DNA from: Inia geoffrensis
Taxonomy: Eukaryota > Chordata > Mammalia > Artiodactyla > Iniidae
Length of the DNA stretch: 64,000 nt
Assembly (NCBI GenBank): GCA_036417435.1
Contig: CM070899.1
Location: 6,067,001 to 6,131,000, forward strand
Reading direction: 5' to 3'
A model generated the notes under the pieces. The model had not been told where the DNA came from and did no database searches. It was given only the letters and a program-made list of their open reading frames with translations. Below are positions 33,600 through 45,686 of the stretch, piece by piece (position 1 is the stretch's first letter; every line of letters begins with the position of its first letter). A program made the translations under genes and the position numbers.

Positions 33600-34085
33600 A
33601 GAACTCGCTGGCATTGTTTTATTTTCCGCCTTTGAACAGCTTTATTGAAAGCACCAGCCCCAGTTTACAATCCCTCTTGTGGCGAGAGGGGCCCCCCGAA
33701 AGCCCTTCTCTGTTCCCCATGTAAAGGGCTGGGCTTGCAGGGGCTTTGCAGTTCCCAGGCTGTTATTAGGGAAGCGTGGCCCGGGCGCTTCAGATGAAAG
33801 TGCTACTGTGCGAGCGCCAGGTTCACCGTGCGCGATCCAAGGAAACGCTGCCAAGACAGCGTTGTGAACAGGCGCCAAGCAAAACACACGCATTCCGTCC
33901 CGTGGAGCCAGCTCACTTCTGCAAATAGAGGAAAAATTGACTTTCTGATTGGGAGTGTTTCTACAACTCAGAAGAATCACTCCAGTGATTGTTCTAAAAA
34001 TATTCTGGAGGCAGCACGTTCTCCAAGGCCTCGGGATTCTGAGCGGTCCTTAATTGTACTTTTTATGTAATCTCTCCGGATCGTG
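33600..34085. promoter_or_regulatory. Candidate conserved non-coding element
   Basis: A repeat-free block with cagctttattgaaagcacca, gaaaaattgactttctgatt and ccttaattgtactttttatg. It contains many CpGs for an intron (around 33775-33850), which suggests an unmethylated regulatory element. Inferred. Confidence 0.35.
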
Positions 34086-34772
34086 GTTTTTTTTTTTTTT
34101 CTAATGGACTTAAGCTTGCGTGGTCATCCTCTCTGCTCCCTCCTCCCCCTCCCCCAATGCGTCAGGATTGCTGCCTTGTTAAAGAGTGGTGTACGCAGCA
34201 GAAACTGTATTTTTATCTCTTTGACTTCAGGAAGTGTATTTGGGTTTTCATCTCCTGCAGCCGCTGTTGCAAGGCTCACGTCTGAGCAGCTGAATCTAGG
34301 GCAGCCCCTGACGTCCTGGCGTTGGTGGCTGAGCCCAGTTCTGGAGGGAGGCGTCCGTCAGGCGGATGGTGTTTTGGTGGCAGGCTGGGGGGAGGGGTTG
34401 CTGGCACATCGAAAGACCCCTGCTCCGTCTGCCTGTTGAGGCTGGCATTCCCCTTTACGAGGCACAGAGCTCCCTAGGAGCCCTGGATATTTGCAGCTCC
34501 AGGCCGTTCTGGAATTCATATGATTTCTATGGTGACGAAATTGACTGGGATTCCACAAGTCCGCTTACTGCCAAAAGTCAATGATGTGGGCCCCTCCTCC
34601 TTCTCTTCTCTGGTCGCAGAGTTTCTCTCCACCCTCTCTCTCCCCTCTTTCTCCTCCCCTCCCCACTCTCTGCCTTACCCGCGATTCCCACTTTCCCCTT
34701 GCAGTCGCCTTCAGTGCTGCTGGGGAAGCCGGGGCGCGTCTAGCTTCGGATTGGCAGCCCCAGAGCTGCTGA
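34086..34772. other. Intronic unique sequence
   Basis: T-run at 34086-34099 and a CT-rich tract at 34620-34680. No gene. Confidence 0.35.
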
Positions 34773-34920
34773 CCTTTGTAGGATGTTCGACAGCATCCCT
34801 GCCTCTACCCACTAGATGCCAGTAACACCGCCACCCTCCTAATCGTGGCCATCAAAAATATCTCCAGACATTGCCAAAATGCACGAGAGGGGCGAAATAG
34901 TCCTCAGCTGAGAACCACTG
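34773..34920 (-). mobile_element. MER20-like hAT relic, antisense
   Basis: In antisense it begins cagtggttctcagctgagga and includes tttggcaatgtctggagata and ggcatctagtgggtagaggc, the landmarks of MER20. It is truncated relative to the copy at 48920. Confidence 0.8.
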
Positions 34921-36177
34921 TTCTAGCTCTTTTTTTCCAAACTGGCACTCGCTACAGCCAGGAAAAGGACTGGGGAATATTAGTATCTATTTTTAGGTTC
35001 ACGAATCACCAAAAATAATAGGGTGGAATCAAAGGCCTTGGAAATGGAGAAAGAATTCCCAGTGTTGAATTTTCCCCCCAAAGTGTATTTTAAGAAGTCC
35101 TGATCCTGGTTGGAGGGACGACTACGGTGGGTGGTGGATGCTGGGTGGTCAGCTGTTTGTCGCAGTGATACCTGCAGGATTTGGAATAGCAGGAGTCTGT
35201 ACCTTCAAATAATCAAAGCCGTTTTCCTCTAAAAACAATCTCCCAGCCTGAGCTTATGAGGCAAATCTGCTAGAATTAGGTAACTGATAGTCCTACTGGT
35301 AAGTGGACAATTCTGAGGAATTTGCCAGTGTTTCTGGCAACGTACGCTAGGACTTTCTCAGTTTTGTGGCCTCTCTTTCCTTCCTCTCTCCCCTCCTGCC
35401 TCCTTGCTTCCCTTAGAGGTTGTCTCCCCCATGTTAGGAGTGGGACCGGGCCCGCTCACGGGCAGCAGCGGCCTCATTTGGATGGCATATGCTGTACCCA
35501 CGTACAGGAATCCTGTTACGTGGCCTTAAATGTTGACTAGTTAGTGGGGCATCCAATAGGGTCAGGTGCCAGGTGCCAGGTTTCATTTCACCCATCAGCA
35601 GCCTATCTGTGAGAAATCTAGAATTGGGTGGTCGGCGGGTTTCGTGCTGGGCTTCTCTGGAACGCCGTGTGGCCAAGTACGCATGTGACAGCGTTGAGAG
35701 TGATTTCCTGGGCTCAGCCAAAACCCATGCTTCCGCCGGCTTCTTTCCGCCAGGTGGCCACCCGAGCCAGCCTTGAGGTGCTCCGGCCATTTGGAATTCG
35801 CGGGACTCCACCTCCCCTGGGGCCTGAGCCCCTCAGCTTCAGATTTTCCAATGCGAACCCGACAGGACATCCCGGGGGGCCTCCCGGCTCCAGATGTACA
35901 GTCGGTTTGGGCTGCAGCTCCTCTGCCCCTCCCACCCCGCCTCCTCTGTCGCCAGCCAGCCTCCGCTTGCCCCTGCACATTTCCTCCCGCCCTTGGCGTT
36001 GCTGCTGCCTTCCTCTGCCCTTGTGGGGTGGGGGCGTGGGGCACTGCTGTGACAACCGCGTGCAGGAGGTGCGTCTGGTCCAGCCCAGTGCCTTGGTTGG
36101 GTCTAACCACCGGGCCACCCAGCCACATTGCTGGGGTTATTGGTGTTTGGAGAGAGGCTGAGTGGTGAGCCCTCACC
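34921..36177. other. Intronic unique sequence
   Basis: 34970-35310 is AT-rich and could be constrained. 35740-36120 is GC-rich. No gene or repeat. Confidence 0.35.
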
Positions 36178-36203
36178 CGTGTGTGTGTGTGTGTGTGTGT
36201 GTG
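36178..36203. repeat. GT microsatellite
   Basis: About 12 uninterrupted GT units. Confidence 0.85.
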
Positions 36204-36429
36204 AGAACCTGTGTGCAGCCGGTGTGGGGCCTGCTAGGTTTCTCTTTCCCGTAACCTCCCGTGGCGTTTGGTGCATCTCCGAACGCCCTGATTTTCTGAT
36301 CATGCCGGGCAGCTCCGCCGTGCAGAGGGGCATCTGGGAACTTCAACACTGTGAGCCGTGGCTGGCGAGGATGACCATCTCCCCGCCGCCCGCGGGCTGC
36401 AGGAAGCTGGCACCGCGGCAGAGGCAAAG

Positions 36430-36785
36430 CACCGCAGAAGTGCCGCAGGTTTTTCATATGGAAATGTGAAATAATGGGGTGATTAAATAGAGCTGTATAT
36501 TAAAGTACATCTGACATTAGAATTACCATAATGCGCTGTAGCCTTAGGCTGAGTACTTTATTTGCCATCTGCGGCGGCCCAAAATCCCCCGGGGAAGCGC
36601 TAAAATATTCTGAATAAACTCAGCTCGAGTTCTTATTGAGAGTAAAATACCATTTGTGGCCCGTCGTATTGATTCGTCTTAATTGTGGTGCAGAAAAGAA
36701 CATTCACTCGCTGGTGACTTTTGTGCTCGGTGACAGGCTGTCTGGAGTTACTGTAACATTGCAGTTGGTTAACCTGGATGGGGCC
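36430..36785. promoter_or_regulatory. Candidate conserved non-coding element
   Basis: Repeat-free AT-rich block with tagaattaccataatgcgct, aaaatattctgaataaactc and a TGTGGT RUNX-type site at 36684-36689. RUNX1 is a known activator of BCL11B in T precursors. The link here is inference. Confidence 0.4.
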
Positions 36786-37274
36786 GTGCGGGCACCTCGG
36801 CTCCAGCCGGGATGCCAAGGTGCCAGCCCGGGCGCGCGGCACAGCTGGTGCTTCCCGCCAGCCCCCCCCTCTCGCCTCCAGGGAGGGTTCTGGGGAGCAG
36901 GGCGCACACACGGGGGACCGAGGCCCCTCCCTACGCCTGGCCTGGCCTCGGCTCTCCGGGTCCGGAAAGGTGGCCTCCTGGAGGAGGCTGTCCTGGAGGG
37001 GCATGACTTCAGTCTCAGCTCTTGGTTGCAGGGAGGTACTAGACATATTTAAGAAAACAAAACTAAAAAAAGAAAAGACAAAAGAAAAGAATCCACCCGC
37101 CCAGGCAAAGTCAAGCTTGGGTGGTTACCGGTTCGTGGCGGTGGGGTCTGGTAACAGTCCCTGCAGCCCTTTTTGGGGAGGGGGGGGCATGTGGCGTGGA
37201 AGTGCTCGTGCGTTAAAGATAAATGACTCAGCGGCGGGAAGCACTTGCTGATCCAGACAGTGCCCCCCCCGCCC

Positions 37275-37690
37275 CGTTTATAAGGTCCAGTTTTTATCCT
37301 ATAATCGCCTATCATTCATTATACACAACTTAAATATTCAGATATTCTCCACAAACCTTGGGCTAGCATGTTTTTATCACAAGTTCCGAACAAGGGAATA
37401 GCCTTTCACTTCAGAGACAAATGAGACAAATTTACAGGTGCGCATCTGCTGTTTCCTTGTGTTTTATCAATCCCAGCGGGCCCGCACACTTTTGCTGTAA
37501 CGCACGCCGCTCAGAACAATCTACGTAACGTATTACTGCTTGTTTGTGGTGTGTGGCTATGGGTCCCCTCTGCGTTAGCTAACCCGTATAACTCGGCGTC
37601 GAGGCTCTCCGTAACGTCAGCTACCTCCTCCGAGCTAAACGTACACTCCATTAAAATGAGGTTTACTGCCCCTGCAATACTTCTTGGGGT
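37275..37690. promoter_or_regulatory. Candidate conserved non-coding element with RUNX and CRE-like motifs
   Basis: Repeat-free with many CpGs. TGTGGT at 37545-37550 and TGTGGC at 37552-37557 form a RUNX-like pair. ACGTCA at 37614-37619 is a CRE half site. The motif density and CpG content differ from ordinary intron filler. Confidence 0.4.
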
Positions 37691-39049
37691 GGAATGTGGA
37701 GACTTCTGTGGATTTAAGGAAAGGAAGGATGGAGGCCTGCCTCGTGAAGGAAGTGGTGAATTACAGAGAAGGGAGACTTCCTGTGTCAGCCAGAATGTGT
37801 GTGTGAGATGTGCTTGGCGTGTGTACACATGTGCACACCTGTGTACACACCGGCGCTCAAGCACCCAAGCAGCTCACTGCGTGATGGGTTTTGCCTGTTT
37901 ATTTCTTAATTCACTCTTTATTAAGTGATAAGGATGGTTTGCTCTATGCCTCCTCCTCACGTTCTCTGCTAAATTCCCGTCCCCAGAATTCTAGAATCCT
38001 TTCAGAAAACCCTACATTGGTGGGGGAGAGGGTTGGGGAAGTATGTTCATCTCTCAGTCCACCAACACCCACTGGAAAAGTGTAGGTCCTTTTCAGAGAA
38101 GTCTACAGAAAGCAGATTTCAAGGGCGTCTGACGATGCATTCATCTGTCTCAGGGAGGACATTATCTCCAACGCATGTGAGAGCCTGGTATAAAGGCGGG
38201 GGGGACTGTATAAAGATGATCTTGAGGAGTGTGCTGTAGTTTCTCAAGAATGCTGTAAATGAGTTGCCACGTATAAAATCACTCTGTGTGTCTTGCCTCC
38301 AGCTCTTCCATCTGACTAGCAAACACCACGGCTCTCACCCTGCCCTGAGATGCCCCCTGCACAGTTAGAGGTGTTGCTTTGTTTCAGGGCTGGGTGGCTG
38401 TTTCCTGAGCCTGAACTGCACACCTGGTGTGACCACAGAATCGAGCAGTTGAAGTCAACACTGTTTGGGGGAAATCTTGGGTGTATGGGGCTGCAGCCGT
38501 AGTTCAGTTTTCATACTTCCCTGTTTCCCCAAGAGTCTGGACCACCCCATTCCTGAAGGCGGGCTTCTCAGCCGTGGGTGTTCAGATAAGAGGCTTTTGC
38601 TGGAATAATAATAATAGAACTTCTGTTGGAGACGGTGATTTAGAAGCCGCCTTGCTTCCTAAGCTCGTGGTCCTCGTAGATTGGACTTGAAGTTCCCTCT
38701 TTGTGTTTTCCAACCCCCAGTTTCATTTCTTTATACATTATGGTTTCTTAGTTTGGGAAGGGCAGGTCTGGCCTGCAACCAAACTCTCCGAGGGGTTTAC
38801 CTCCATCCTTTCATTGTACTGAGATTTTGTTGTACTGAACAGTTCGTGATTCAAATAGACCTTGAGTGTGGGCTTGAAAATCTTCATTTAAAAAATCAAA
38901 GTTTTCCTTGTGATGGGATTTGCAGCAATGGACTCTGGTCTCTCTCCAGCTCAGTTTCTTTGCGTGTTTTCAGAGCCTCATCAGGTGGATTCCCCCATCG
39001 CCTCTTCAGTTCCACATCCAGGTCCTCGCCTCCACGAATCTTAAGATCC
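37691..39049. other. Intronic unique sequence
   Basis: No gene or clear repeat. A TCF/LEF-type ATCAAAG at 38895-38901 is within chance expectation. Confidence 0.35.
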
Positions 39050-39235
39050 CACCTCCATGCTTTTGTGCCTGTAGTTTCCTCCGCTGGGCACACACTTTCT
39101 GCCCTTTCTCTGCACAATGGACTCATTTTTCCTTCTGAGCTGAGCCCCAGGGTCTCCTCCTGCGAGAAGTCTCCCCCGATCCTCCCAGGCCATCAGTCTC
39201 TCCTCCTCTGGGCCCTGCACTGTGTGGCACACCCT
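39050..39235 (+). repeat. L2-like relic
   Basis: tttgtgcctgtagtttcctc, cgctgggcacacactttctg and gggtctcctcctgcgagaag follow the L2 ORF2-end layout. Confidence 0.5.
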
Positions 39236-39889
39236 TTCTTAGTGAACTAGTGGCCTGAGCCCTTACTGCATGTTTGTGGAGTCAAGAGCCTCTTGTCCTG
39301 GACCGCAGGCTCCGCGTGGGCATCCCTCCTGAGCTCAGTGCGGGCCTGGCAGACGACACGCGCTGCCTGCATGTGTCGAGTAAAGGTAGGAAGGGAGGAA
39401 GGATAAAAGGAACAGACGTGTGGACAAGAGCCCCTCAGCTTTTGCTCCAGTGGTTCGGTTTCTGGGTGCAGACGTAGTGTTGTGCAGACCTTGGGTGTTG
39501 TCCTGAGGGGGGCTTCCTGGCTTTTTAGGAGGAGAATGAGAACACCGAGAGCGGGGCATCTTCTTCATGTTTACGATTTAGCCCTGGGCTTGGAGAGTGA
39601 GTGTGGCTGAGTGAGGACAGCCCTGCACGGGAAACGCTGCAGAACGAGCAGGGGATGCATCGGATGGACACGCGCTTGCACAATTCTCCGCGGGTCCTTG
39701 CCTTTCTCGTCGCCTCTCCCATCTCCCCGCCCTCACCTGCCTCTGCAGCCAACAGAGCTGCTTTCTCTTTGGTGCACCCCAAGGGTGCTCACACAGGGCT
39801 CTCCACCCCGAGTGCCTTCCCTGCTGGATCTGGGCCGGTGCCACTTTCCCTGTGTCTGGCTTGAACTCACCTCCACGCGGTGTCTCCTG

Positions 39890-40090
39890 CCTGTCTCCTC
39901 CCTGGATGCTCTGAGGTCACTCGGCAGATCCTGCTCTGCCTCAGAATCCTTTGTGTCCACAGCATAACCCACCCCTGCTCCCCACCCTACCCCCACCTGT
40001 GGCTGATCCCTCCAAGTAAGTAGGTCCTGTTGTGGGCCCTAGCGCCTAGCACATGGTGACCGGATGGACGAGTGAATGAATGAACGGGAA
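39890..40090 (+). repeat. L2-like 3'-end relic
   Basis: ccctagcgcctagcacatgg followed by gtgaatgaatgaacggg is the L2 3' end with its degenerate tail. Confidence 0.45.
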
Positions 40091-40534
40091 AGGGATGTCC
40101 CTAGAACATTTGGGACAAGATTAGATTCCCTTGGCCTTAGTAACTTCCCAGGATGCTGCTTTTGCTCTGCTGGGGTTCTTGTGCCCCTGGCTGTCTAGGG
40201 GGATGCTGGGGCCTCAGTTTGAGGCTGCGGTGAAGCCTAAAGGCCCCGTCCTCCAGCCCGAGGTAACTCCGGGCATCGGAAGCACAAAGCTGACCTCTGC
40301 CGTGTGGACGCTCTCAGGGTGAGTGGACCGTAGCGGGGTGAGGTTTCTTACTCGTGGGGCCTCTCGATTCTCAGCCAAGCTCCACGTGGCATTTCCTGCA
40401 CAGAGCCTCCAGCTTGCGGCACTGGCCAGCTCACTGGTGTGCGCGGGGGCAGGGGGAATGGTGTGCAGTGGCTGGTCCAGGGCCGGTTACGGCGGAGTTT
40501 GCAAGCCCGGTGGAGGGGCAGCCAGGTGTGTGTC
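40091..40534. other. Intronic unique sequence
   Basis: GC-rich with no gene or repeat. Confidence 0.35.
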
Positions 40535-40725
40535 AGACATGACCCAGGCCCTGGGCTCAGACCCAGCTGTGAATCTGGGCTCTGCGACCCACAGGCTGTC
40601 TGACCCGGGGCCCCTCACTTAACTGCGATGAGACTGAGTTTCTCTTTTATATAAGATCTGGATTAGAGCCCACTTTCCAGAGTGGCTGTGAGGGCCCACA
40701 AGTCCACCTCTGGCACATGCAAGTG
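40535..40725 (+). repeat. MIR relic
   Basis: ctgggctcagacccagctgt, gaatctgggctctgcgaccc and ctcacttaactgcgatgaga are the MIR 5' half and core. Confidence 0.65.
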
Positions 40726-41539
40726 GTATGTGAGTCAAGCCCACCAGAGTCAAGGGCAGGTGATGCCAGTGTGGTGATCAGTGTCGAGCAGCATTCCCCC
40801 AAGGCTATGGGGATTCAGAGGGGGCTACGCTTGGGCTGTGTCTAAGAAGAAGTTTTGTAGGGAGAGGAGGAAGGGCAGGTATTCCAGGCAGCTGAAACGG
40901 CAGGTGCAAGGAGGGGTGAGATGCACGGGCAAGGAGAGGACCAGGAGGGTGGGGGGCCAGCGTGTGGGTGGGCAGTGAGTCCGGCCGGATCCTGAGGGCC
41001 GAGAGCCTGGTGCTTCCTCCGGGCAGCAGCGGCCGTCAGGGCTGTGATTTGGGATGATCGCTGGCCCGCTTGACCCCTCTGCCAGGGCGGCTTAGAGGTG
41101 GATGGGGGCGGTGGCGGAGCGTCTGGGTTCTTTGGAGTCACCTGGATCCCAGCATCCTCTGGTGGTTGGAACACAGCCAGCGGAGAGGCGTGGGCATGCT
41201 GGGCGGGGTCCTGCCCAGCGAGCCCGGGAAGCGGGGTCGTGTTGAGTGCTGAGCTGGGCCCTGCTCCAGAGGCGGCCTCCCCTGGAGGGCAGACTGCAGC
41301 CTGGGAAGGTTCACCCAGACCTGGGCAGACGCCCTTGTTCTGCCTGTGATGACTTTAGCCGTGCTGACCACGGGGGAGGAAACAGACAGAACACAGCTAA
41401 CACAGGCGCCGGCAATTCTGAAGCACGTGTGTGTTCGTCACCCTGCTGGTGGCCGGAGTTGCGGCAGTAGCAAGATCAGCTCAGCCCCGGTCCTCAGGGA
41501 GTTTGGAATCCAGACCAGATAATGAATTTTAAATAAATG
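40726..41539. other. Intronic unique GC-rich sequence
   Basis: Nothing recognisable. Confidence 0.35.
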
Positions 41540-41665
41540 ACCCAAGGCCAGTCATGTGGCCTCCGGCAACTTACTTGCGGTCTCTGAGCCTCCTTTATTG
41601 CTCCTGTGTGGTCACGGGCAGAGAGTCATCATGAGACTACATGGGGTGAGGCAGGTTCTAACCCC
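41540..41665 (+). repeat. MIR-like relic
   Basis: tccggcaacttacttgcggt followed by ctctgagcctcctttattgc. Partial. Confidence 0.5.
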
Positions 41666-41799
41666 CAAAGTCAGCCAAGCCCTTGCGTGCTTTTCTCTCC
41701 CTGCACCTTGAGCTTGGTCCTAGCAGCACCCATACTTTTCATGAAATAACTGAGAGGGTGATTAGGTGCTCTCTTCTCCCCCTGGAATTCGAGAGCTGC

Positions 41800-41880
41800 A
41801 TCCCTCGATACCAGCAGAATACCTAGTGGAGAAAGGGTGCCCAGCTCCTACGTGTTTCAATGAATGAATGAAAGGCAAGT
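41800..41880 (+). repeat. L2-like 3'-end relic
   Basis: agcagaatacctagtggaga followed by ttcaatgaatgaatgaaagg. Confidence 0.4.
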
Positions 41881-42173
41881 GTAGGCATTGCTCTCAGCAG
41901 GACACACCCTGCTACCTAGTCCACTCAGCTCTATCTGTCTTGGTCCCCCCACTTACTGGGCTTACGTGAGCTGGGATCCAGGGATGGCAGAGAGTCAGAC
42001 GCACACTCTATGTGGTGGTAATGGCTGTCTGGAGCTCTGGGTTAAAGAGGATTTTGAGGCCTGGTGGGGGAGTGTGGGGATGGATTGGCAATGTCTGCCA
42101 CGGGCATTGGCGGAGGGGCATTGGCTGTGTTAGACTGAGGCTGGCTCAGCGCTTCATCACCAGGGAGACCATT

Positions 42174-42204
42174 TAGTAGTAGTAGTAGTGCTACTACTAT
42201 CACC
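42174..42204. repeat. AGT/ACT inverted trinucleotide repeat
   Basis: (TAG)n is followed at once by (CTA)n, giving a perfect short hairpin with a 2-4 base loop. Confidence 0.7.
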
Positions 42205-42444
42205 ACCAGAACCAGCACCCAACAAAGGGCATCTGTTACTTTTCCATGAGATAATCGGCCTGATTTCACCAAGTTGTTGCAATTCTAGCCGAGAACAACA
42301 CGTCTCCACATTTCACTAGCACGTGGCTGGAACAAAAAGTGAGATCCCGAGGCACACACAACTGCCCTGTCTCCTACTCTGGGGTCCCTTGTTTTGGGAG
42401 GGGCCCAGGTCTGCACCATTTCCTCTTTTGACTAAGCTTTTGTC

Positions 42445-42610
42445 TAGAGCACAGCTGTCTGTGTGGCTCTGGGCTGATCACCATATCTCTTCCAGTCTTC
42501 AGTTTCCTCATCTGTGAAATGGTGCTGATGACAGTTCTTGACCTTGGGAGTTGTGAGGACAGTTCTCCTTAGCTGCAGGCAGCTCATGTAAGGGTTTAAT
42601 AATGGTTTCT
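42445..42610 (+). repeat. MIR relic
   Basis: cttcagtttcctcatctgtg followed by aaatggtgctgatgacagtt and ggagttgtgaggaca match the core and 3' half. Confidence 0.7.
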
Positions 42611-43729
42611 TGTTACTGCTGTTATTATTCCCTTAGCTCCACCTTCTTTCTTGGAGAGGCTGAGGTTTTGTTTGATAGGATGCTTTCAGAACGAGCAGGG
42701 GTGCTTATAGGTTTCATAGGTGACTGTGCTCAGAAACGATATGAACACGAAACTTACAGAGTTCCCCAAGGAAACCAAATGACATTTTCTTTCTGGGATC
42801 ATGAAAGGGAAGACAGTCTTTAAACTAATAAGGGGTCTACACATCTAGAGATAATAGTGACAATAATTATTAACATTTTGGCACTGAGGAGATGGCATTG
42901 CTAGTGGGCATAGATTCTGGGGGAAGATTGGGTGGTCGGCCAATGAATCCAGCCCTCTCCTTGGGCACTGGGTACCCTAAAATCCAGAGACGGGAAGGGG
43001 CCTGCCACAGGGAGACCCTGGATCTAACAGCCTGCCCCAGGATCTGGCTGCCGGTGTCTCATGACCCCTTCACCAGGTCCTGAGTGGCACGTTGCCCTGT
43101 AGGCTCACCTGCTCTCTTAAACATCTCCACTCCAGGGACAAGGCCCGTGGTGGACCCAACTGGGCTCCATCAAAGGGTAATCGATGCCCTTCACTGGGAG
43201 GACACACACAGTGTGACAGGAGGACCTTTTCATTGTGAAACAGGCCCTGACATGTTAAAGAGAACGATCTCAGGTGGTGCTGGGGGGTGCAGCTGGGATG
43301 GAGCCAGGGCTCCGGAAGCCTGAGCAGGGACATGGCCCTCCCCTTGCTGGCTGGGGGATGCTGCCTCTCTGAGCTGTAGCCCCATCACGTGCCAGCAGGG
43401 AGGTGGTCCTTGCCTGGCCTCCCTCAGCAGTAGTGTGAGCGACGATGAAATGCGCTAATGGCTGTGAAAATGCCAAACCAACTGTCAAGTGCTTTGCAAA
43501 CTGTAGAGGGCCACGTGAAGCCAAGACACAGTTCTTTCTTCAGTGTCCAAGAGTCAGGACTCTCATTTTTGCCTCCAGCTTTGGGAGGAGAAAGGCCCTG
43601 GCTGGTAATCACCCCAGGCCCTGCTTGAGCTGGGAGGTGGTGTCTGCTTGTGGCTTTTGAGCAGCCGTGAACCTCTAAATCCCCTGCAGGCAGGAATACC
43701 CTTCTACTGGGTATCACTTGGCTTTAGGA
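42611..43729. other. Intronic unique sequence
   Basis: No gene or clear repeat. Confidence 0.35.
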
Positions 43730-44040
43730 GAGCCCTCTTAAATGATTGCTCTCAATTATGGCCTTTTTATTGAATAATAACTCAATTAAAGGTGTGCTTT
43801 TTATTGAACATCCCTGATACCTTTACTGATATTATTAGAGTAACCAGCATAATAAGGAAGAACAATTATTTAAATGCTCATTAAAAAAATAAGAAAACAA
43901 CTCCTACCGGCAGAGGTGGGGAGGCGGTAGCACCTCATTGCAGGAACCCAGTTGCATGTTGGTTCCCAAGAGTCACAATAAAAAATGACGTTTCCTCAAC
44001 GTTTGCGAGTTTCTACTTCCCTGGAACCTCTAATGCATTA
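43730..44040. promoter_or_regulatory. AT-rich unique block, possible conserved element
   Basis: Contains tattgaataataactcaatt, gatattattagagtaaccag and gcattaggcaggggctgcat. It ends at the L1 target site. Low certainty. Confidence 0.3.
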
Positions 44041-44070
44041 GGCAGGGGCTGCATTAAAATTCCTCCAGGG

Positions 44071-44884
44071 GAGCGGGTGTGGAGCAAAGGGAGCCCTCTT
44101 GCACTGCTGGTGGGAATGTGAATTGGTACAGCCACTATGGAGAACAGTGTGGCGGTTCCTTAAAACACTAAAAACAGAACTGCCATATGACCCAGCAGTC
44201 CCACTCCTGGGCACATACCCTGAGAAAACCGTAATTCAAAAAGAGTCATGTACCACAATGTTCACTGCAGCGCTGTTTACAATAGCCAGGATATGGAAGT
44301 AACCTAAGTGCCCATCGACAGATGAATGGATAAGGAAGATGTGGTACATATATACAATGGAATATTACTCAGCCATCAAAAGAAATCAAATTGAGTTATT
44401 TGTAGTGAGGTGGACGGACCTAGAGACTGTCACACAGAGTGAAGTAAGTCAGAAAGAGAAAAACAAATACCATATGCTAACACATATATATGGAATCTAA
44501 AAAGAAAATAGGTTCTGAGAAACCTAGGGGCAAGACAGGAATAAAGATGCAGACGTAGAGAATGGACCTGAGGACACGGGGAGGGGGAAGGGTAAGCTGG
44601 GACGAAGTGAGAGAGTGCCATGGACATATATACGCTACCAAATGTAAAGTAGATAGCTAGTGGGAAGCAGCCACATAGCACAGGGAGATCAGCTCTGTGC
44701 TTTGTGTCCACCTAGAGGGGTGGGATAGGGAGGGTGGGAGGGAGGGAGACGCAAGAGGGAGGGGATATGGGGATATATGTATATGTATAGCTGATTCACT
44801 TTGTTATACAGCAGAAACTAACACGGCATTGTAAAGCAATTATACTCCAATAAAGATGTTAAAAAATAAAAAAAGAAAAGAAAG
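44071..44884 (+). mobile_element. 5'-truncated L1 (cetartiodactyl type), sense
   Basis: It holds the end of ORF2 (44099-44302 encodes [17 protein letters not shown] and TIARIWK-type residues), a 3' UTR (ccacatagcacagggagatc, ctgattcactttgttataca) and an AATAAAG signal near 44849 before an A-rich tail. A perfect 11-bp duplication, ttcctccaggg, lies at 44060-44070 and 44885-44895. Later ORF2 codons are broken by stops. It is not mobile, because only about 0.8 kb remains. Confidence 0.92.
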
Positions 44885-45044
44885 TTCCTCCAGGGTTTTA
44901 TTACTGCCAGAGTTAGACTGAAAGGCATCCCTGAAACATCCCCTGCCAGGTACAAGATGGATAATAAAAAACAAAACATGCAAAGCCCAACCGTAACATG
45001 TGCATAGTGGTGTGTGAATTTTGTAGGGTGTGTCCACTTGCGCG

Positions 45045-45195
45045 ATCCCGTTTGCTCCCCCGGCCCTCTTCGGAAGCAGATATGTTATTCCCACTCTACT
45101 GATGAGGAAACAGAGGCTCAGAGAGGTTAAGTGACTTGATCAACATCACTCTGCTGGGAATGTCAAGGCGGAGGTATGAACTCACGCTGCTGTCC
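45045..45195 (-). repeat. MIR relic
   Basis: gttattcccactctactgat, gaggaaacagaggctcagag and aggttaagtgacttgatcaa are the antisense MIR core and 5' half. Confidence 0.8.
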
Positions 45196-45670
45196 AGGGT
45201 TCTCTTCAACAGAGATCACAGGGAGGGTTTTGAATTTGAGAAAAACACAGGGCCTCCCTTGAAAGCCAGGAGAGCAAAAGAAGGCCCAGTGTGGGTTTCT
45301 GCCAACGGATACCAAAAATGTCTGAGGAGGGAAGAAGGAAGGAAGCAAGCAAACAAGACACGGGCCCTGGGTTCTGAGTCGCCAAGCCTGATGTAGTAAT
45401 CCAAATGCAGCTGACGTTTCTAGGCCTGTAGGCCAGGTTTGGCGTCGCTGGGGAAGTCGCTTCAAAATAACCTAGGCGTCGACCTCTCAGTTGGAACGTC
45501 AGCAGCCACAGTGGCAGCGTGTCGGGACATGGACCCTGTCTGGGCCAGCAGCAAAGTCGGCACGTGGTAGAGCTTCCAGCTCACCTCTGGGCAGGTGGCC
45601 CTGAGCTCCAGGAGGGGGGACAGCCCTGAGTCCGAAGCAGCCCTCTCACCGAGGGTCTTCCGCTGCATTT
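45196..45670. other. Intronic unique sequence
   Basis: Nothing recognisable. Confidence 0.35.
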
Positions 45671-45686
45671 AAAAATGAGCCATTGG

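Noticed and set aside
37691..39000. TCF/LEF ATCAAAG motifs as evidence of Wnt or TCF1 input
   Set aside because: About six such 7-mers are expected by chance in the intron on both strands, and roughly that number is seen.
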